The notes under the pieces: model-generated | The model's database searches: none | Seen by the model: only the letters and a program-made list of their open reading frames with translations | What the model was told of the DNA's origin: nothing | Shown: positions 33,801-48,400 of the stretch, one piece after another | Layout: each line of letters begins with the position of its first letter | How positions within the stretch are numbered: the first letter of the stretch is position 1 | Translations under genes and position numbers: made by a program | NCBI GenBank assembly: GCA_030141605.1 | Contig: JAQGDQ010000082.1 | Location: 422,501-486,500, forward strand | Direction: 5' to 3' | From: Tubiluchus corallicola | Lineage: Eukaryota > Priapulida > Priapulimorpha > Priapulimorphida > Tubiluchidae | DNA: 64,000 nucleotides

Positions 33801-36800
33801 ACAACCTGGTAGCCGAAGCTTTGCTCATCACATTTGCGATGCCCGCTCGTACAAGTGAAAATTAATAGAAAGAGGATGATTTGAGAACCATTTTTCTGCA
33901 ACACGATAGCAGGCTTCCTTCAAAATGACACTAATGACATCAAAAATTAGCTGGCAACTTCCTCAAACACAAGTTAATTAATTTTGTGGTCAGACAATTT
34001 ACTTGTGTCTGCAGTGTGAGTTGACACAATGAAGTACTTTCCTAGCGGTGATTGCACAGCACGGAAAAATTTCCAAAGGTTCTTTTGCATGATTCACACA
34101 AGCAAAACAGCTGCCACTAAGCAATTTTATTTGCCAAGAGACACACAGAAAAGCAAATTGCTGCAATATAACAATTCTCTACAGAGACAAAATTGTAAAA
34201 ATAGAGAGAAAACATTCGCAAATCAAATTGCGTAACTCTCGTAGGCATCCATTTCCGAAATTCAACAACCAAGTATGGAGTTTAAGTGAGACAGCCTGAA
34301 GTACAGCTAATAAATGAGAATCGCACGCAAAGATTAGTGGATTTGTAGTTGTGATAAAGGCTTTCAAAACAAATAAGCCTACTCACTTATAAAACTTGTG
34401 TTTGAAAAACATGAATCAGCAGAAACAATTGTAAAAATCATTACATTCTCTGTTGTCAGTAGAACAGAAATGTAATTAAATAAGTTGCAACACAAACAGC
34501 AGAATCTAGAACATTAAACCAACAATTTTTACGTCTAACCTAATTAAATAACTTAGGATGCATTGGAAATCCTTAAAATGTGGACTCATCCTTCATAAAT
34601 AAGTCTTTTCGTCTGGAAAAGGAGTTTCAAGGGATCATTAATTCAAAGTCGGCAACCAATAACTGTCGTGCAAAACAAATAGCCGCATTCCAAAGTGGTT
34701 GTAATAATGATTAATAACTGGCAAATGAAATTTTGTGAACAAAAGAAGTATGAAACGAATGACAGCCAAAAGTGTGGAATGAAATGCATAGACATGAATA
34801 TGTGCGCAGTGATAGCAATTGTGCAATGAAGCCAAAACAATGCAGCTGCAATCCCAATATAACACAATTCAAACAATCAGGAAAACCCTTTTGAAATAGG
34901 AAATATGATAAGCTTGCTTAACTATATTTCGTAGCAAGATAGTATGAAAAATTCTCAACATAATCGATCAGTGTGCACAAGGAAGTACACAGAAATGAAA
35001 GACATGTTGTTCATGTTTCACTATTTTTATCTATTATTATCACTATTGCAGAATTTTGCCCATTGTTTAAAACATATAAAAATATATTAGGGTGTCTCGA
35101 AAGTCACCATACACTTTACGATTTTTATTTTTAAAAAACAAGCAAAATGTTTGAAGATAAGCAGACATGGGATAAATATTTTAATCACTAAATTTTTTGA
35201 GAATTCTTTTAGTTAACCTAGACGAAAATTTGAAAAGGATTAGTTCACCAGGAGACTTATACATGAGAGCCACATTCTTCAAAGCATGCCAGTTAATGAT
35301 TATCACATGCATTTCCAACATCAACATTTATTAAAAAATTTTCTACAAAACTTGAAGTTCATGAAGGGTCTTGCATACATATAATTTCAAAGGCACAGGG
35401 AACCAAATTTATCAAGTCACAGTGTTCCATTAAATAGGGTCACTCGACATAATAATGGCTACCCATTTAAAGTTTAACAACCAAAAGAATTCTCAATGCC
35501 AATTTCTGATTCGGTGAAGAGACTGGATGAAAATTTGAAATTTGGAACTGACTTCGATATGTAAAGTGGACTTTTGAGACACGTTATATGTGAAAAGTGA
35601 GGGATATAAACAGGTTTCCACTAAAATGCGAGCAAGTGAAACTGCCTGGCTACAGCTGGATGGCTAGAAATACATTCTGTACCATCTGCCATACTACAAA
35701 AGCATGTGGTACATGAGTAACAGCTGTAATAAAGAGCTACCCCAGCATGTTCAAACTGAAAATGATTTATTTGTTTACCTTGCTGTGGTGGCACTGCTTG
35801 AAAAAAGGCAGGGATCGGTGGTCGCCGTGCCGACGGGGAATGTACAACTGCAGAACAAACAAATGCATTATTCAGGTAAACCCTACAGCTCTTCGTCAGA
35901 TAAGTGAATTTACTAATTATTTCATCAATTAATTCACCTACGAACTACAGTGGCATAGCTAGAGCTTGTGGCACCTGGGACGGCACTTGACTTTTTCAGT
36001 GCACTAGATCAGAGTGACCCATAAGTGAATTCTGGAGGCATCTGCCCCCTTTACCCAATTAGTTACACCACTAATGAGCTATAAATAATAATTATGTGTG
36101 TCAATGGTTTTACACAATAGGTAAAGCAGGTAACTTCGTAGCTGCACTTCATGTCAGCTAGAAGAGAAACACGCAATGCAAAATCATTAACCACACTCAG
36201 ACAGCATACACTCTACATTATTTAAATACCAAACATACAGGGTGTTCCACAAGAAACAGCGCAGCAGAATGATAAATATGAAAAAACGTACCAACATGCC
36301 TGCATCAGACATAATAATATTAACAATACAAAAATACATCACAATAATGTAAAAATACTATTAACTATAATATAATAAAATACTATTATATCACACAGCT
36401 AGATATCATTATATTATATAATATTATATCATGTCATGTCATGTGCTGTCATATCATATCATATCATATACAATATTGTATTAACAAGACACCTAAACAT
36501 CATAATAATGTAAAAATACTATCACATTTTTTTAATATCATTATTCCAATTTTCCTCCCATATAACTTGTTATGGGGACACTTATAGGGATTTGTATGGT
36601 GTTGGTTTAAAGCATTTGTTAGTGTGCTGTTTCTTTTGGGACACCCTGTGTAAGACTAGTGGATAAAAAATGAACACAAACAAGGTACCGTAATTAAAGA
36701 CAAAACACATATTTAGTGTAATGGACAGGTGTTTTGTCTGCAGTATTGTTTTCTAATGACTTTCAAATTTAATCCTTTAAGTTAAAAATGTAAAAATAAC

Positions 36801-39450
36801 TGGATCAAATTTAAATAAACATAATGCTAACTTCACACTTACTATGCAGAGGCCGCCGTTGCTGCAACGGTGAACTGGAAGAGCCCAGAGAGCTATTACT
36901 GTGACTATCAAAACCAGATGTTACACTGCTCCGTGCGGAATCAGTGTCGAATGGATAAGCACCCGAATCTTGAGATGCAACTGAGCCTAAGAGTAAAGAA
37001 ATTCAATGAAGTTCTCAAAAACACAACAACACCTTCACTTAAAACATGTATAACAAATGGAGAATGAGGCAAAATTTTAACATGCCTGCCTTTCCAGAAA
37101 CACATCCAGACTCCCACAACTGAGCCATCCTAAATATTTAAAAATGGATACAGCTGGTACTTCCTTTGAATGCATGGATTTATCAAAGCATCATGCGAAC
37201 AGAGATAAACATTCGTGTGTTTAGTTTGTTACCTTAACTTACTGCTACAGACTTCATGGTCAAATATGGTATCTATTGACAACTTATTTTAAATGCAAGA
37301 TGCCGTTGACATTGACATGTTGGTGGCATCATTCTCATCACTATCATCATGTATAGATGCAGAGAAGAATTAATAACTTGTCTGTATTTCAATTTGTGCA
37401 TAAAATCACTTGTACAAAAGATTAGTGAGAATGAATCAATATTGCATAAAATCACAAGCATCATTAAATAAAACACATTATGAAGTTTTGGTTGGTCCTC
37501 AGCCTTTCACAAATAATCAAAAAATAAATGACGACTAAAATGCTACAACATTCTAAGTAGCAATATAAAATGGAACAATGTATGTCGCTGAACTATAATG
37601 CAAGGTGTTTTACATTTTGCCACGCAAAATTATGTAACATTTCAAACTGTCGTTCATGTTTTTTCTTGATCATGTGAAAAATCAGCAGCAGGCCGAAGAG
37701 TTCGTGTAAGTATAATAAATGTGATTCAGTAAAAATGCATTCTATAGAAAAGTGTTATTTATAAGTAATAAACACGGTACAAGACCTTTACATAACTAAG
37801 CAAACTAAGCCGTGTTACAATAGGATAGGGTATAATGACGTAATGTTGGCCTACCAGTTTTTACACATTAAAATTAGGTCATGTGACCTAGATTGGATTT
37901 TCATAGAATATATATATATATATATATAGTATTTATAAAATGCTAATACAAATACAAAGTAAAACATTGAAAAAATCTAAATGTAGTCGACATTACCCCA
38001 ATATACTCTATTACTATGAAATTCCACACTAAAAGGCCTGAGAATGCCATGCTTGCAAACAAAGTTTTGAAAAAAACCTGCATGTGTAAAATACTTTGCC
38101 AAAAAGACTTACTAGATGTGTGCGACTTCCTCAGAGGCATTGCTGATACGCTGGAACTTTCTGCAGAGAGATGCACTGACATCATTCCAGGCGTTTCACT
38201 GTGAGATCGCCCATGTAGGATCTGCTTGCGTAGTACTCCCGGGGAATCACCGGCAGGAAGAGAATGCTGAGTGTGTGGCAGTCGGTGTGGATGGTGAGGT
38301 CGACACTTCTCTTTTTCGGAGAGTGCTAAGAGTTTCTGAACTGCCTTTGGGGAACTAGCGCCTGTAAAGACAATCGTAAAAAAATTCATCTGAATCAAAC
38401 TACAACCATTTAATATAAATGTAACTGAGTAACTGGACTAGTGTCTCTAAACTTACCAAACTTTGGTCCGAGATTCTTCCTCTCTGAGGTCGTGCTGCCT
38501 GAACTTGAGGTGGAGGCAGTAGGACTAGGATGTCGCCGCCTGGTTTGCGCACTAGAGGAACCGGCAACGGCTGCTTCGCACTGCAGCGACATCTGTTGCA
38601 GTTTGTCCTCATCACTGATGACCTAGGAGGAAAAAACAATTAGTGAAAAACAAAGTCATTCTAAAGAAATTGCTAAAATTCAATTTTCACTTGTAACACT
38701 GCCATTTCATAAATGAATTAAATGAATTAATGCAGTGGTGATGGTTTTGCCAAATTTAGCACAGACACATTATTATGGCCAGACATTTTTCTTGTGTTTT
38801 CTCAGACACTGAAATTGAGGTTAAATGCACCAAATTGTAATTAATATTGAAACAAAGAGTTCAGCTGGTTCATTGGTAAAAGATTAAATGCAAGGAAAGA
38901 CAGGAGTAGAAAAAAAGATTCACATTTAGTGCAACATAAAGGTGATTTTGCAGGTAGCTACTGTGGATAAGTAAAGTGGCTCAATAAGCTTTGCCTACTA
39001 ATAACTGAAACATCTGGAGATGCAGTGAGTTCTGTGAACTAGTAAATAATGCAAATTTTCTAAGATTTTCACATACACATAACAATCCAAAAACAAAACA
39101 AGTTTTTTTATTTAAAACGTTGTAAAGGCTTGGAATACAATAGCACATCATTTAGGAAATTTTAGGTAACAGACAGGCAAAGGATTATTTTATTAACAAT
39201 TTTATTAACAATCAAAATTTTGTTAATTGCTCAGTTAAGGATTTACCTTGAGGTTAGTTAAGTACCACTTTACTCGCCGCACCATCAGCGCCTCCTCGTA
39301 CATTTTCTTTGGATTCGGTACAGCAGATGTGCGTCGCGTGCGTCCGCGTCTCAATGTTGCGACACTAGAGGAACCAGTCCAGGAGTTCATGACAGCTAAA
39401 GCAGTCATGTTTGGTGTTACACCACCATGTTCAAACATTGTGCAAAGATC
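30825..39450 (-). CDS. PDZ-GEF: C-terminal tail exons and PDZ-binding end
   Basis: Seven exons encode about residues 1046-1389. The first (39450-39247) contains the [20 protein letters not shown] block and [10 protein letters not shown], matching the basic segment that follows the catalytic domain in RAPGEF2. The next (38622-38457) has [13 protein letters not shown]. The following exons are rich in Ser, Pro, His and Arg. The exon at 32938-32765 carries the [17 protein letters not shown] block, a proline-rich PPxY-like motif as in the vertebrate proteins. The final exon is only 29 nt and encodes DDEEIVSAV, so the PDZ ligand VSAV (human ending is also VSAV) sits alone on a micro-exon. Confidence 0.93.
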
Positions 39451-42400
39451 CTATGCGAAAATAATAAACTGTCAAACAGGTAACTAAACAGAATATTGAT
39501 AATATGCACTAATGTAAGACGTTTTAAACCACTTCTACATTTTGAGCGATGAAAACTAAACCTTAAAAAACTTCTTTTATAAGTTTTGTTAAATAAAAGA
39601 CACTTTAAATGATCTCCACATTTTAAGCAGTAAAAAACTAAGCTTTAAAATTTAAAATATCTTTTATTAAACAAAATATGTATACAGCAATGGACATTTT
39701 TAGGTAATCTTAAAATTGGTAACAAAGTCAGACTAAATAAATATTGCAAACAAAAATGTTGCAGAATGGCATTTATAAAAAACTTTTGTATTTTGTAATG
39801 AATAGTGAATATTCCCTAAAACTTGTAATAGATTCCTGCACTTCTGTTTTTCCTTTTACCGTGTTAAACATTACTTACTTCAAATAATAAAACAATGTTC
39901 TTTTTTCATATAAAAACATGCAAAATGCGTTCCAGCTACTCTTTGCAGTTACTCTTATTATAGCAAAGTAAAAGAGTTAACAGAAAACTAAGAAGTAAGA
40001 CTCAGATGTAAGAGAATTTTTTAAGGAATTTGGACATGTCTGCAAACACTTGTGTTGATAGGGGAACTAGTTTGCAGTACTCTCTCTTTATTCTCAGTGA
40101 ATGGCACCACAATGTTCTGACCACAAATATAATATAGCAGTGTTTATTCTGTTTTTTCTGCCTATAATCGCCAACTGAATAAAAGTGTTAGCATACCTTC
40201 AGCAAAAAAAACACAAACGATTCTATGAATTTTCTCATACAATCCTATATGGTACCATAAAAGATGGTGTTTCGTAACTTCAAAGGTGTAATAATTTGCA
40301 ATAAGTTTAGTTTCATGAAAACTGCGGTATAATGCTAATACTGCTAAGTCATCTTTTACAAAATATTTGTAAACATGTCCATCACATAAATTAATATGCT
40401 GCAGACCAGCAAGCCATATAATAAACAAAGGCTTGATAATCGTAGAAAATCCTCAAGAACTGTGAAGTAAACACTGCTTAGGAACTGTAAGCGCAAACCA
40501 ACAACAGTTCAATAAACACTATATTCTGTAGGTCATTTTAAGAATTTGCAGCAAAAACCTGCTTATTGCTTTGTTTCTCTCTGACTCTCTCTCTCTCTCT
40601 CCCACTCAGTCCCGCTTGTAGATAAAAGGACAGGAAGAACAACACAGCACACCTCAGAAACAAACTTACTGGTCTCTTCTTAGCCTTAACGAAATGCCGA
40701 CCAAGGGTCATGGCTGTGTGACCCAGCGCAGAGGGGGCCGAAGTCTTTCGATCGAGAACCGGCACCTCCTCTTCCGGTTCTTCTGTGAACAACTGCTCGG
40801 GCGAGTACTGGAACAGTTTCAAACCACTGTAATGATTTCAACTCGAGAAGAGCAAATTTTGTTACGGTCAAAACCCCACGGCACTGCACACCAACCAGAG
40901 AAGCCACACAGCGAAGTAAGACGAGCAACAGAAGCAGCAGAACAAAGACTTAGCGGCTTAGCTTTGCAGGACAAACCCGCACCATGTCAATATGGCAAAG
41001 TTACAAATCAAACAGTTAAGTAAATGTTTAACTGCCATAATACGACAGTAAGAAAAATACAGCAGCAGAAAATCATTATCTTAATCTTAATTATCAAGTA
41101 CTGTCAAGGTATTAACCGTGAACTAACTGTTCGAAAAATAAAGACAAAGTATTGAATGTATGGATTAAGGTAGACTGACAAGCAAAAATGTTTAAAGAAA
41201 AACATAGTAATTAGATTTAGTCTTAAGAATTGCGTACATAGTTTTGTCACACAGGAAGGTTACACACAAAAAGCAAGATCGGATTAATACTCAAGTTCTA
41301 AACAGGCAGCAGCAAATTGGAAGCTTGGAAGACTAGCTCAACCACACTAGACATCACCCCATTAAGGTTGGTAAGGTTACACTGGTTAGACTACATAGCA
41401 AATTTTTTACGTACTGAAAACTTGTGAGCAGAAGACAACCAATTACGATTAACATAAGAATCTGTTTACGCGCAACATTTTCACTAAACATTCTTTGATT
41501 TATTAAAACAATTCTAGTTGCAGAACAAGTTTTCAAATTTGTACTTTCATTAAATTAAGTATGCCATTTTGCACAGAAAAATAATGAGCTTGATTAATTC
41601 ATCCATTTACCAATAGCAAAGCACCATCAGTTAAATTAATAGTTATTTTCCAGCAATATAATTATGTAAATTAAATTGAAGTACACGAAAGAGCCAGCTT
41701 CTAGGAACCAGCATGTTACTTACTGAGTGCAGATAATCATTTTTGTATAAATACTGTTTTCAATGCTAAAATAGTAGTGCCGACTGATTAATTCATTTTG
41801 GCTTAATCCTTAGCAATGAAGGTGGTATTCACATGGTAACTGTCATCTGTACTCAATAAATAACAAGTGAAAATGTTTGAAGATTCTAACATAAATAGAA
41901 TCTGTGTATGATAAAATTAATCATTAGAGATGTTCAGATTTAAATTTCTGTAGATTACAAATTTATGTACTAATCATAAAGGCAGAAATTTGATGGTCAA
42001 TACCTGCGGAATGCAATCGTTTCTTTTCATAAATAGAAAAATCATTGAAAACAAAGTGTGTGGTACACAGATTGTTAAAAAAGACTGTTGTACTCACGTA
42101 TGGTGCCGAGCACATGTTTATGATCTGACGAACTTCTTTGGCAATCATGCGCAGCTTTTCAAAATTCGTCAAACCTTCGACTCGATTATCATTTCCTAAA
42201 TGTATGAATGTCAGATCTTTCTTGACGATTGGAAAGAACGGAATCTGAAAAGTAAAAACGTACCAGTGAATCAATGCATTTAAAATGATTCACTATGACT
42301 GGCATCATGGTATCAAAGATAATCATTGTATCTAAAACAAAATGACCTAACATTTTGTAAATTTTAGTTAAATTGCTTCAACTACATAAAGAGGGAGTTG

Positions 42401-45400
42401 TAAATTTTTATCTCAGAAAAGGTTTAAAGATACTGAACACTAAGAATTATTGACCATTTAAGTGTCTTAGCAAAAAGGAAAAGATATTTGATTGCATAGT
42501 GCTTTTGAATACAATTCATTATACAAAACTATTAACAAATGCTAATTACTAACAACTATTACTAATGCATGTGTGATTGTAATGTTTTCTTCAAATAAAA
42601 TATTGTTTAAACTAATAGAAGGTCAATTTTCTCAAATCAAAAACAAAGTATTAAACTTACAATTGGAGGTTGTATGTGTTCGCTGTTAATAAGGTTACGA
42701 TATTTGCTCATGTTCCGCGAAGGATCCATCAAGTCCTGAAGGTCCTCAAACATTTTCTGGTATTTATTTGGCAGTTTCTCCCAAGTCATGCGTAGCCGGG
42801 AAACGCAATTATGGCCAAGACCGCTCACGATGGCAAACATGGAATTGAAATTCCGACTGTCCTTACAGTGCCCTGAAAATGTCAACGATGTTTAGTGAAG
42901 GCAATTGATAAGGGTAACGCAGCAAAGGTATTTATAAACAGTAACAAAATAACTATCAACAGAGAAAAGATATTCAAGAATGCTCTATATAGGGAGGATC
43001 GGTTAACTAACTTGGCAGGGAAAAAATTAAGTACAAACAAGCGGGGAAATGAAGTTCTGAATGACTAGACTGGCACTAAGTATCAGTGCTTGATGAAAAT
43101 TTATATCCTAGTTGTTACAAACTTGAAAATGTATTTGAATTGGTAAATTTATAAGATAAAGCTCATTTCACAAATTCGCTGTTTTTTTTTAGTTTCAAAT
43201 TATTTTGCCTAGTCTTACTGATTTATCTTCTTTCTAATACGTTATATCAAAACAGGCTTACTAGCATTTGTACAGATTTAAATTCACAAACACATAGGAC
43301 AATGAAATATAGAATACTGACTGAAGTGTAGAAATTTTCAAAATACACTGAGGATATTTACTGATTATTACAAAAAATTAGATAGTAATTTAGTGAACTT
43401 ACTTGCAATTTTTATAAAATGTTTTAAGATTTTCATCCGTCGCAGAATGTTCGGCTCAGAGCACACCTCTGTTACTACCCAGAATGTTTCTCGATTAACC
43501 GTCTGAAATAAAAAAAAAACACCTCTGTAAACTAACACAGTAATTTCAAATGTAAAGTGATTTATTCAAAACCAAAAGAGGCTAATCAAATTCAAGACCG
43601 AGAAGAAAAGGCAAAATTATACCTCAGAAAATTCAGACAGCTTCGGACACCCGTAAGCAGATTTCAATTTGTACACGTCGTCCACATATTCTGTGGGTTC
43701 AATTTGTCTAAATATGGAGAAATCCACAAGCGTAAGCTGCGCTGCCAATTCAACTGATTTCAATTGTAAGATGTGTTGCTGATTTTCCTGGAAATACCAC
43801 ACACTAACATCACCAAAAGTAACAGAATATAGTACTGTGGGGTTCATTTAGAGAAAACAAATTGCTCTTATTTATCCTACTGCTGATTTTGAGAAATGCA
43901 ATTTCAGATACAGAAACAAATCAATGTCCCATGGCTTGATAATATAATGTTTACAGAAAAAACTACTAGTTGATAACTGAACTGATCTATGTATCATTTT
44001 TTTTCTTACTGTATGTCTTACATGTGTCTATATTTTACTGTTCTTAAATACGTAAACAGCAGGATCATATTCACCTACGCAATAGACAATAAACATAATG
44101 TACCATGGATAGTTTCTAAAGGCAAATATTATAAGCTATCATAAATTTCAGATATAAATAGCTAGAAAGAAATATAATTTGAAACTTTTAAAGCAATACA
44201 AAGTGTTACTCAACAGCAAGGCACGTAAATATTATAATGAGAGAAAATAGGACAGATGTACGCACCTTTAACAATTCCCCGGCCATATCATCTGGCACCA
44301 GCTGTTCTGTGGACATGTTATTTTTTAGGTAGTACCGTCCAGAGAGAGATATTCTCTCTGCAAGGCCCGACAATTGGTCGGGAAGACGGCGCTGTTTTAT
44401 CATGTTGCCGTGCCCGACTGTCACTTCGCATAATGAGTAATTGCTACTGGAATCGGTTATACCAAACTCACGGAGGGCTAGCATGCATACTTCACGTGCT
44501 GTGGTTTCCTAAAAACACAGTTAAAAATGGTACATTCCCTGCCAAAATGTCGTCTGCTTGCTTAATGTTTGTACAAAAGGAAACTATTCTCGATTGCCAT
44601 CATGGTATCATTATATGAACTCTATTATTAAAGCAAACATGTACTAAGACGGATTGCATGTTGCACGTGCAGCAATTTATTTCTTTGCTAGCTGGCACAT
44701 AATCCAGACAAAAATACAAGCTGTAGCAATTTTAACGATGACAACATCAACATCTGACAGGAAATGAGCCATTTTAATGCATTAGTATAAGATGCATGCA
44801 CACCACAGTTAAGCTTTACTAAGAAGCAGTACCAGTATAATAGCAGTTAATTAACAAATTAAGAGCAAAATACAGAATTTTAATAAGCGAGACACAAATG
44901 TTGTTTGTTTTGAAGCAGCTTAAAATAACGTTAATCAATGGATAATATTATGTCTTTCTTCTGAGAAATTAACAACAGCGTCTTAAAATCTAATTCTATG
45001 AATCAACTCTGTGTAATTTTAGTAGGTTTTGTTATCAAGAAAACAACGAAATGTCAACTCACTTTATGCACAAGTAGGAACTTGTACGATTGATCGCTTT
45101 TATACACTTTCAGGACGTGCTCAGGATAATCTGCGCCAGCAGGATTACCCTCGTAATTGTCCATAGAGGTGAGGTCCGGGTTGGAATGACTAAGACTACC
45201 GGAAGTCAGGGGTGAAGCCCGACTATTCAGGTACAGACTATCATCAGAATTGTTCAGGGTACTGTCAGTGCTACAAAACAATAAAATTCATCTTTTAAAA
45301 AAAATTATTTCGAAATCCATGTTGAAAAGTTTTAAATGCACCAAACGTTATGCGACATGATACTTGAATTGCTAACATCGAAAATAATGTATTTCACTTG

Positions 45401-48400
45401 TTATAACCACCCCTGGCAGTTTCTCAAAGTATAGTATTCTCTGCAATTTGATGCATCAAGGAACTTCCAAATTTAAGATTTCAAAAAATACTGCATACAG
45501 CTACACCTGATATGCAGTAGAATACAAACTATTATTGCAGCTAGCTGCTGGCTTAAGAAAACATTCGGTTCCAGCAAAGATACTAATATTAAAGAATTGG
45601 TCCAAAGATGACTTGGATGCAAATCGACTATGTGCGTTCAAGAGGTGCATCCCTATTCGTGCACACGCTAAATATGGCGGTGCCCTTGCATGAATTTGTC
45701 ACAACAGATAATGGTTTAATGTTAATTTGCTTAAAAAAAGAAGGAAATTTGAGTTATGAGTGTTATACAATTAATTAACTAAGTTGTGGTCGGGGTCATA
45801 AATTCGAACAGTTGTAAGTTATATTGATGATTACCTGTATTTACTATTTATAATGAAACTTTTAAAACTTTAATGTATTCTTCGCAATGACACAAAATAA
45901 TAAGTTAAACAAAGAGGTAACTACCTAGTCATGCCAGTCTTATTGGGCAAGATGTTCATGCGCATGAGAGCTCGTCGAAACTTGTTACGGTGTCCAAGCG
46001 TCATGAAACCCTTCTTGCGTTCTTCTTCTTTCAGATCGCTACTGCTACTACTTGTGCTGCCACCTGCATAATCAAAATATGGCCAATTTTGCTAGATCTG
46101 ACAAAACATAAGCCTACTGTAATTTACAAAATTACAAACTTATTAATTTTTATTCATTTAAAAATAATTCATAAAAATATAATAGTTTCCAGCACAAAAA
46201 CTACCAGAAATATCTTCCTTACAGGAAAACCGGCTAAAAAGTGTCCTAACCTTTTTCTCGTCGCCCCACGAAACTGCCAGGTGGACTAGGCATCAAAGCT
46301 TCCAAATCTGGCGCTGACAGTCGGGTTCGTAACGCTTCAGCAGCTTTCTTGTTGTGCGAAACATCACTAGACTTTCGAGTCGCCCGTACGCTAGGCGCCT
46401 GCTCTTGTAATGATAGCATTTCTTTAAAACCTGGTAATACAAAATCTTGCTAAATACTCGTCGTTATTGTAAATGTTTACATAATTTGGAAACCAAAGGT
46501 AAACTGGCTTACCAAGCCATTCAAAAAAATCATTAAAATAAGAAAAGAGTGGGAAGCTTAGATGTACATAGCAAAAATTTTGGTGCCACAAAATAGTTTT
46601 TTACGAATACTGTTAAATAAAAGTAGTGAAGAGATTGCCACTGTATGCTCATAGAATTATGTAAATCCATGAATATGATTACTGAAGCTAAAGCAGACAT
46701 AAAACACAACTGTGCTGCTGAGAAAATCCTTCAAAGAACAAAAAAATCAAATCAAATTACTTTAAAAGATAAGTGGCCAAATTTTAGAAATACAGTATCA
46801 ACCAGAAACAGATGACTTGCATTTAAATACTTTTCCAAAAAGGAAACCTATGAAACATAAAAGTGCGTAGAATGCATGACAATGGTATACCTAATAAATT
46901 GCTTTTTACAGTAATTGCTAGGTGAGTTGTCCCGCGTAATACTTCGAGTGCTTTGCCATGGCCTATGTGTTCAAAACTCTGTCCATTCACTTCCAAGATT
47001 TGGTCACCTCGTTTCAACCCGACCTCCTCGGCTTTCGAACCTTTCTCTACCTTGGAAATGAAAATTCCACAACCCCGTTCCCAACCGCCAAGTACGGAAA
47101 AGTGAAGAATATCGTCTCTTGTGCTACGTGCTGAAACAACAAGCAAATATTATAAGATATAAATTTTGTACGTAAGATGTTTATGAGCATTTTCATACTA
47201 TAATCTCTGCAAAGCACATTATTTTTAAGTGATTACCATCTACAGCTAATTGTATATAAGAAAATGAAGGCAGAGAAGCGAAAACAGGAAACTGTATCAC
47301 AAGTATCATATCCTTCACTCGGTGAAAATTGTTATTAACAAAAGGCATTAACGAAACAATGATGAACTCTAATATGCAAGCATGACATCCTCAAGGAGTA
47401 CTTCATACAGGACTTTTTCTACATCATAATGAAATATTCATCACATTATACTTCAGTGTAGGTAGCACTGAGTGAAAGCTTATGAATGTACTTGGTTTAT
47501 ACCTAATGTTACTGTCCGTGACCGAGCTTTTGCAGCACAAGCTATATTGAGCAGTCTAAGCTGACCCTGCATCTTTTCTCGTTCCAGTAAGGATTCGAAT
47601 TTTTCCAAGAAATCGATCATGGAAGGGTCTGTCTCAAAATCATTGAAGTGATTGTTTACCCACAATAAAACCACCCTCGTCACCTAAAACAGTATAATAG
47701 TACCAGTTAAGTACAATAATATCGCTTGTAGTACAGTAACAGTTTAAAGTTTCATTAGACATGACAGGACATAAATAGTGTTATACCCCTATAAAACAAA
47801 TTACATTACCTAACAACTTTCAATTTTAACAGTAATCTTAATCCCTTAAAATCAAATATGTTGAAAATACCAGTAGACTAACATACAGTTTCATAATCTC
47901 ACAGTAAATATATTAACCACGCATCCTCACCTTGTCTCGTCGTTGTAGATCATTAAACCATGTCAGAAGCCGATTGGCTAGCTCCATCGGAGTTGGTAGG
48001 AATGTTCGGTACGTCAACAGAAAATCTTCTACATAACTAGGGTCGATTACTGAATGCTCTTCTACCAGCTGAAGCATAAGTCGGTGTGGTGTGCCCTGTA
48101 TTTAATAAATATAGCAACAGAGAATTTAAAAAATATAAAAAAACAAGGTCAACACATCAAAGCAAAACCTACAAAAACAATTATGCTAAACAGTCACGGA
48201 CTTGAAAAATCTTGGCAAGTATTAAAAATTAATACTCCACTTTTGGCTTTAGACAGTGAAATGCAGATAAGGACAGCAAAGAAATCAGCAGGTTCTATAA
48301 GTCTTCTAGAACAGCTTTACAAGAGCACCAATTTTTGCTGCAACTCACAGTACTTAACAAATATTTTGACACAGATTAGCAGTATTAACAGGTGAGGTAT

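Larger units (their letters stand above)
39451..42097 (-). other. PDZ-GEF intron containing the cassette exon
   Basis: This 2.6 kb intron separates two phase-0 exons. It contains the candidate cassette exon at 40670-40807 and a CT-rich microsatellite at 40575-40602, just downstream of that exon in the sense of transcription. Confidence 0.75.

Noticed and set aside
46823-47146. The PDZ ORF as a separate small PDZ protein
   Set aside because: Splice sites at both ends and matching phases join it to neighbouring PDZ-GEF exons. The extra codons on each side are intron sequence.
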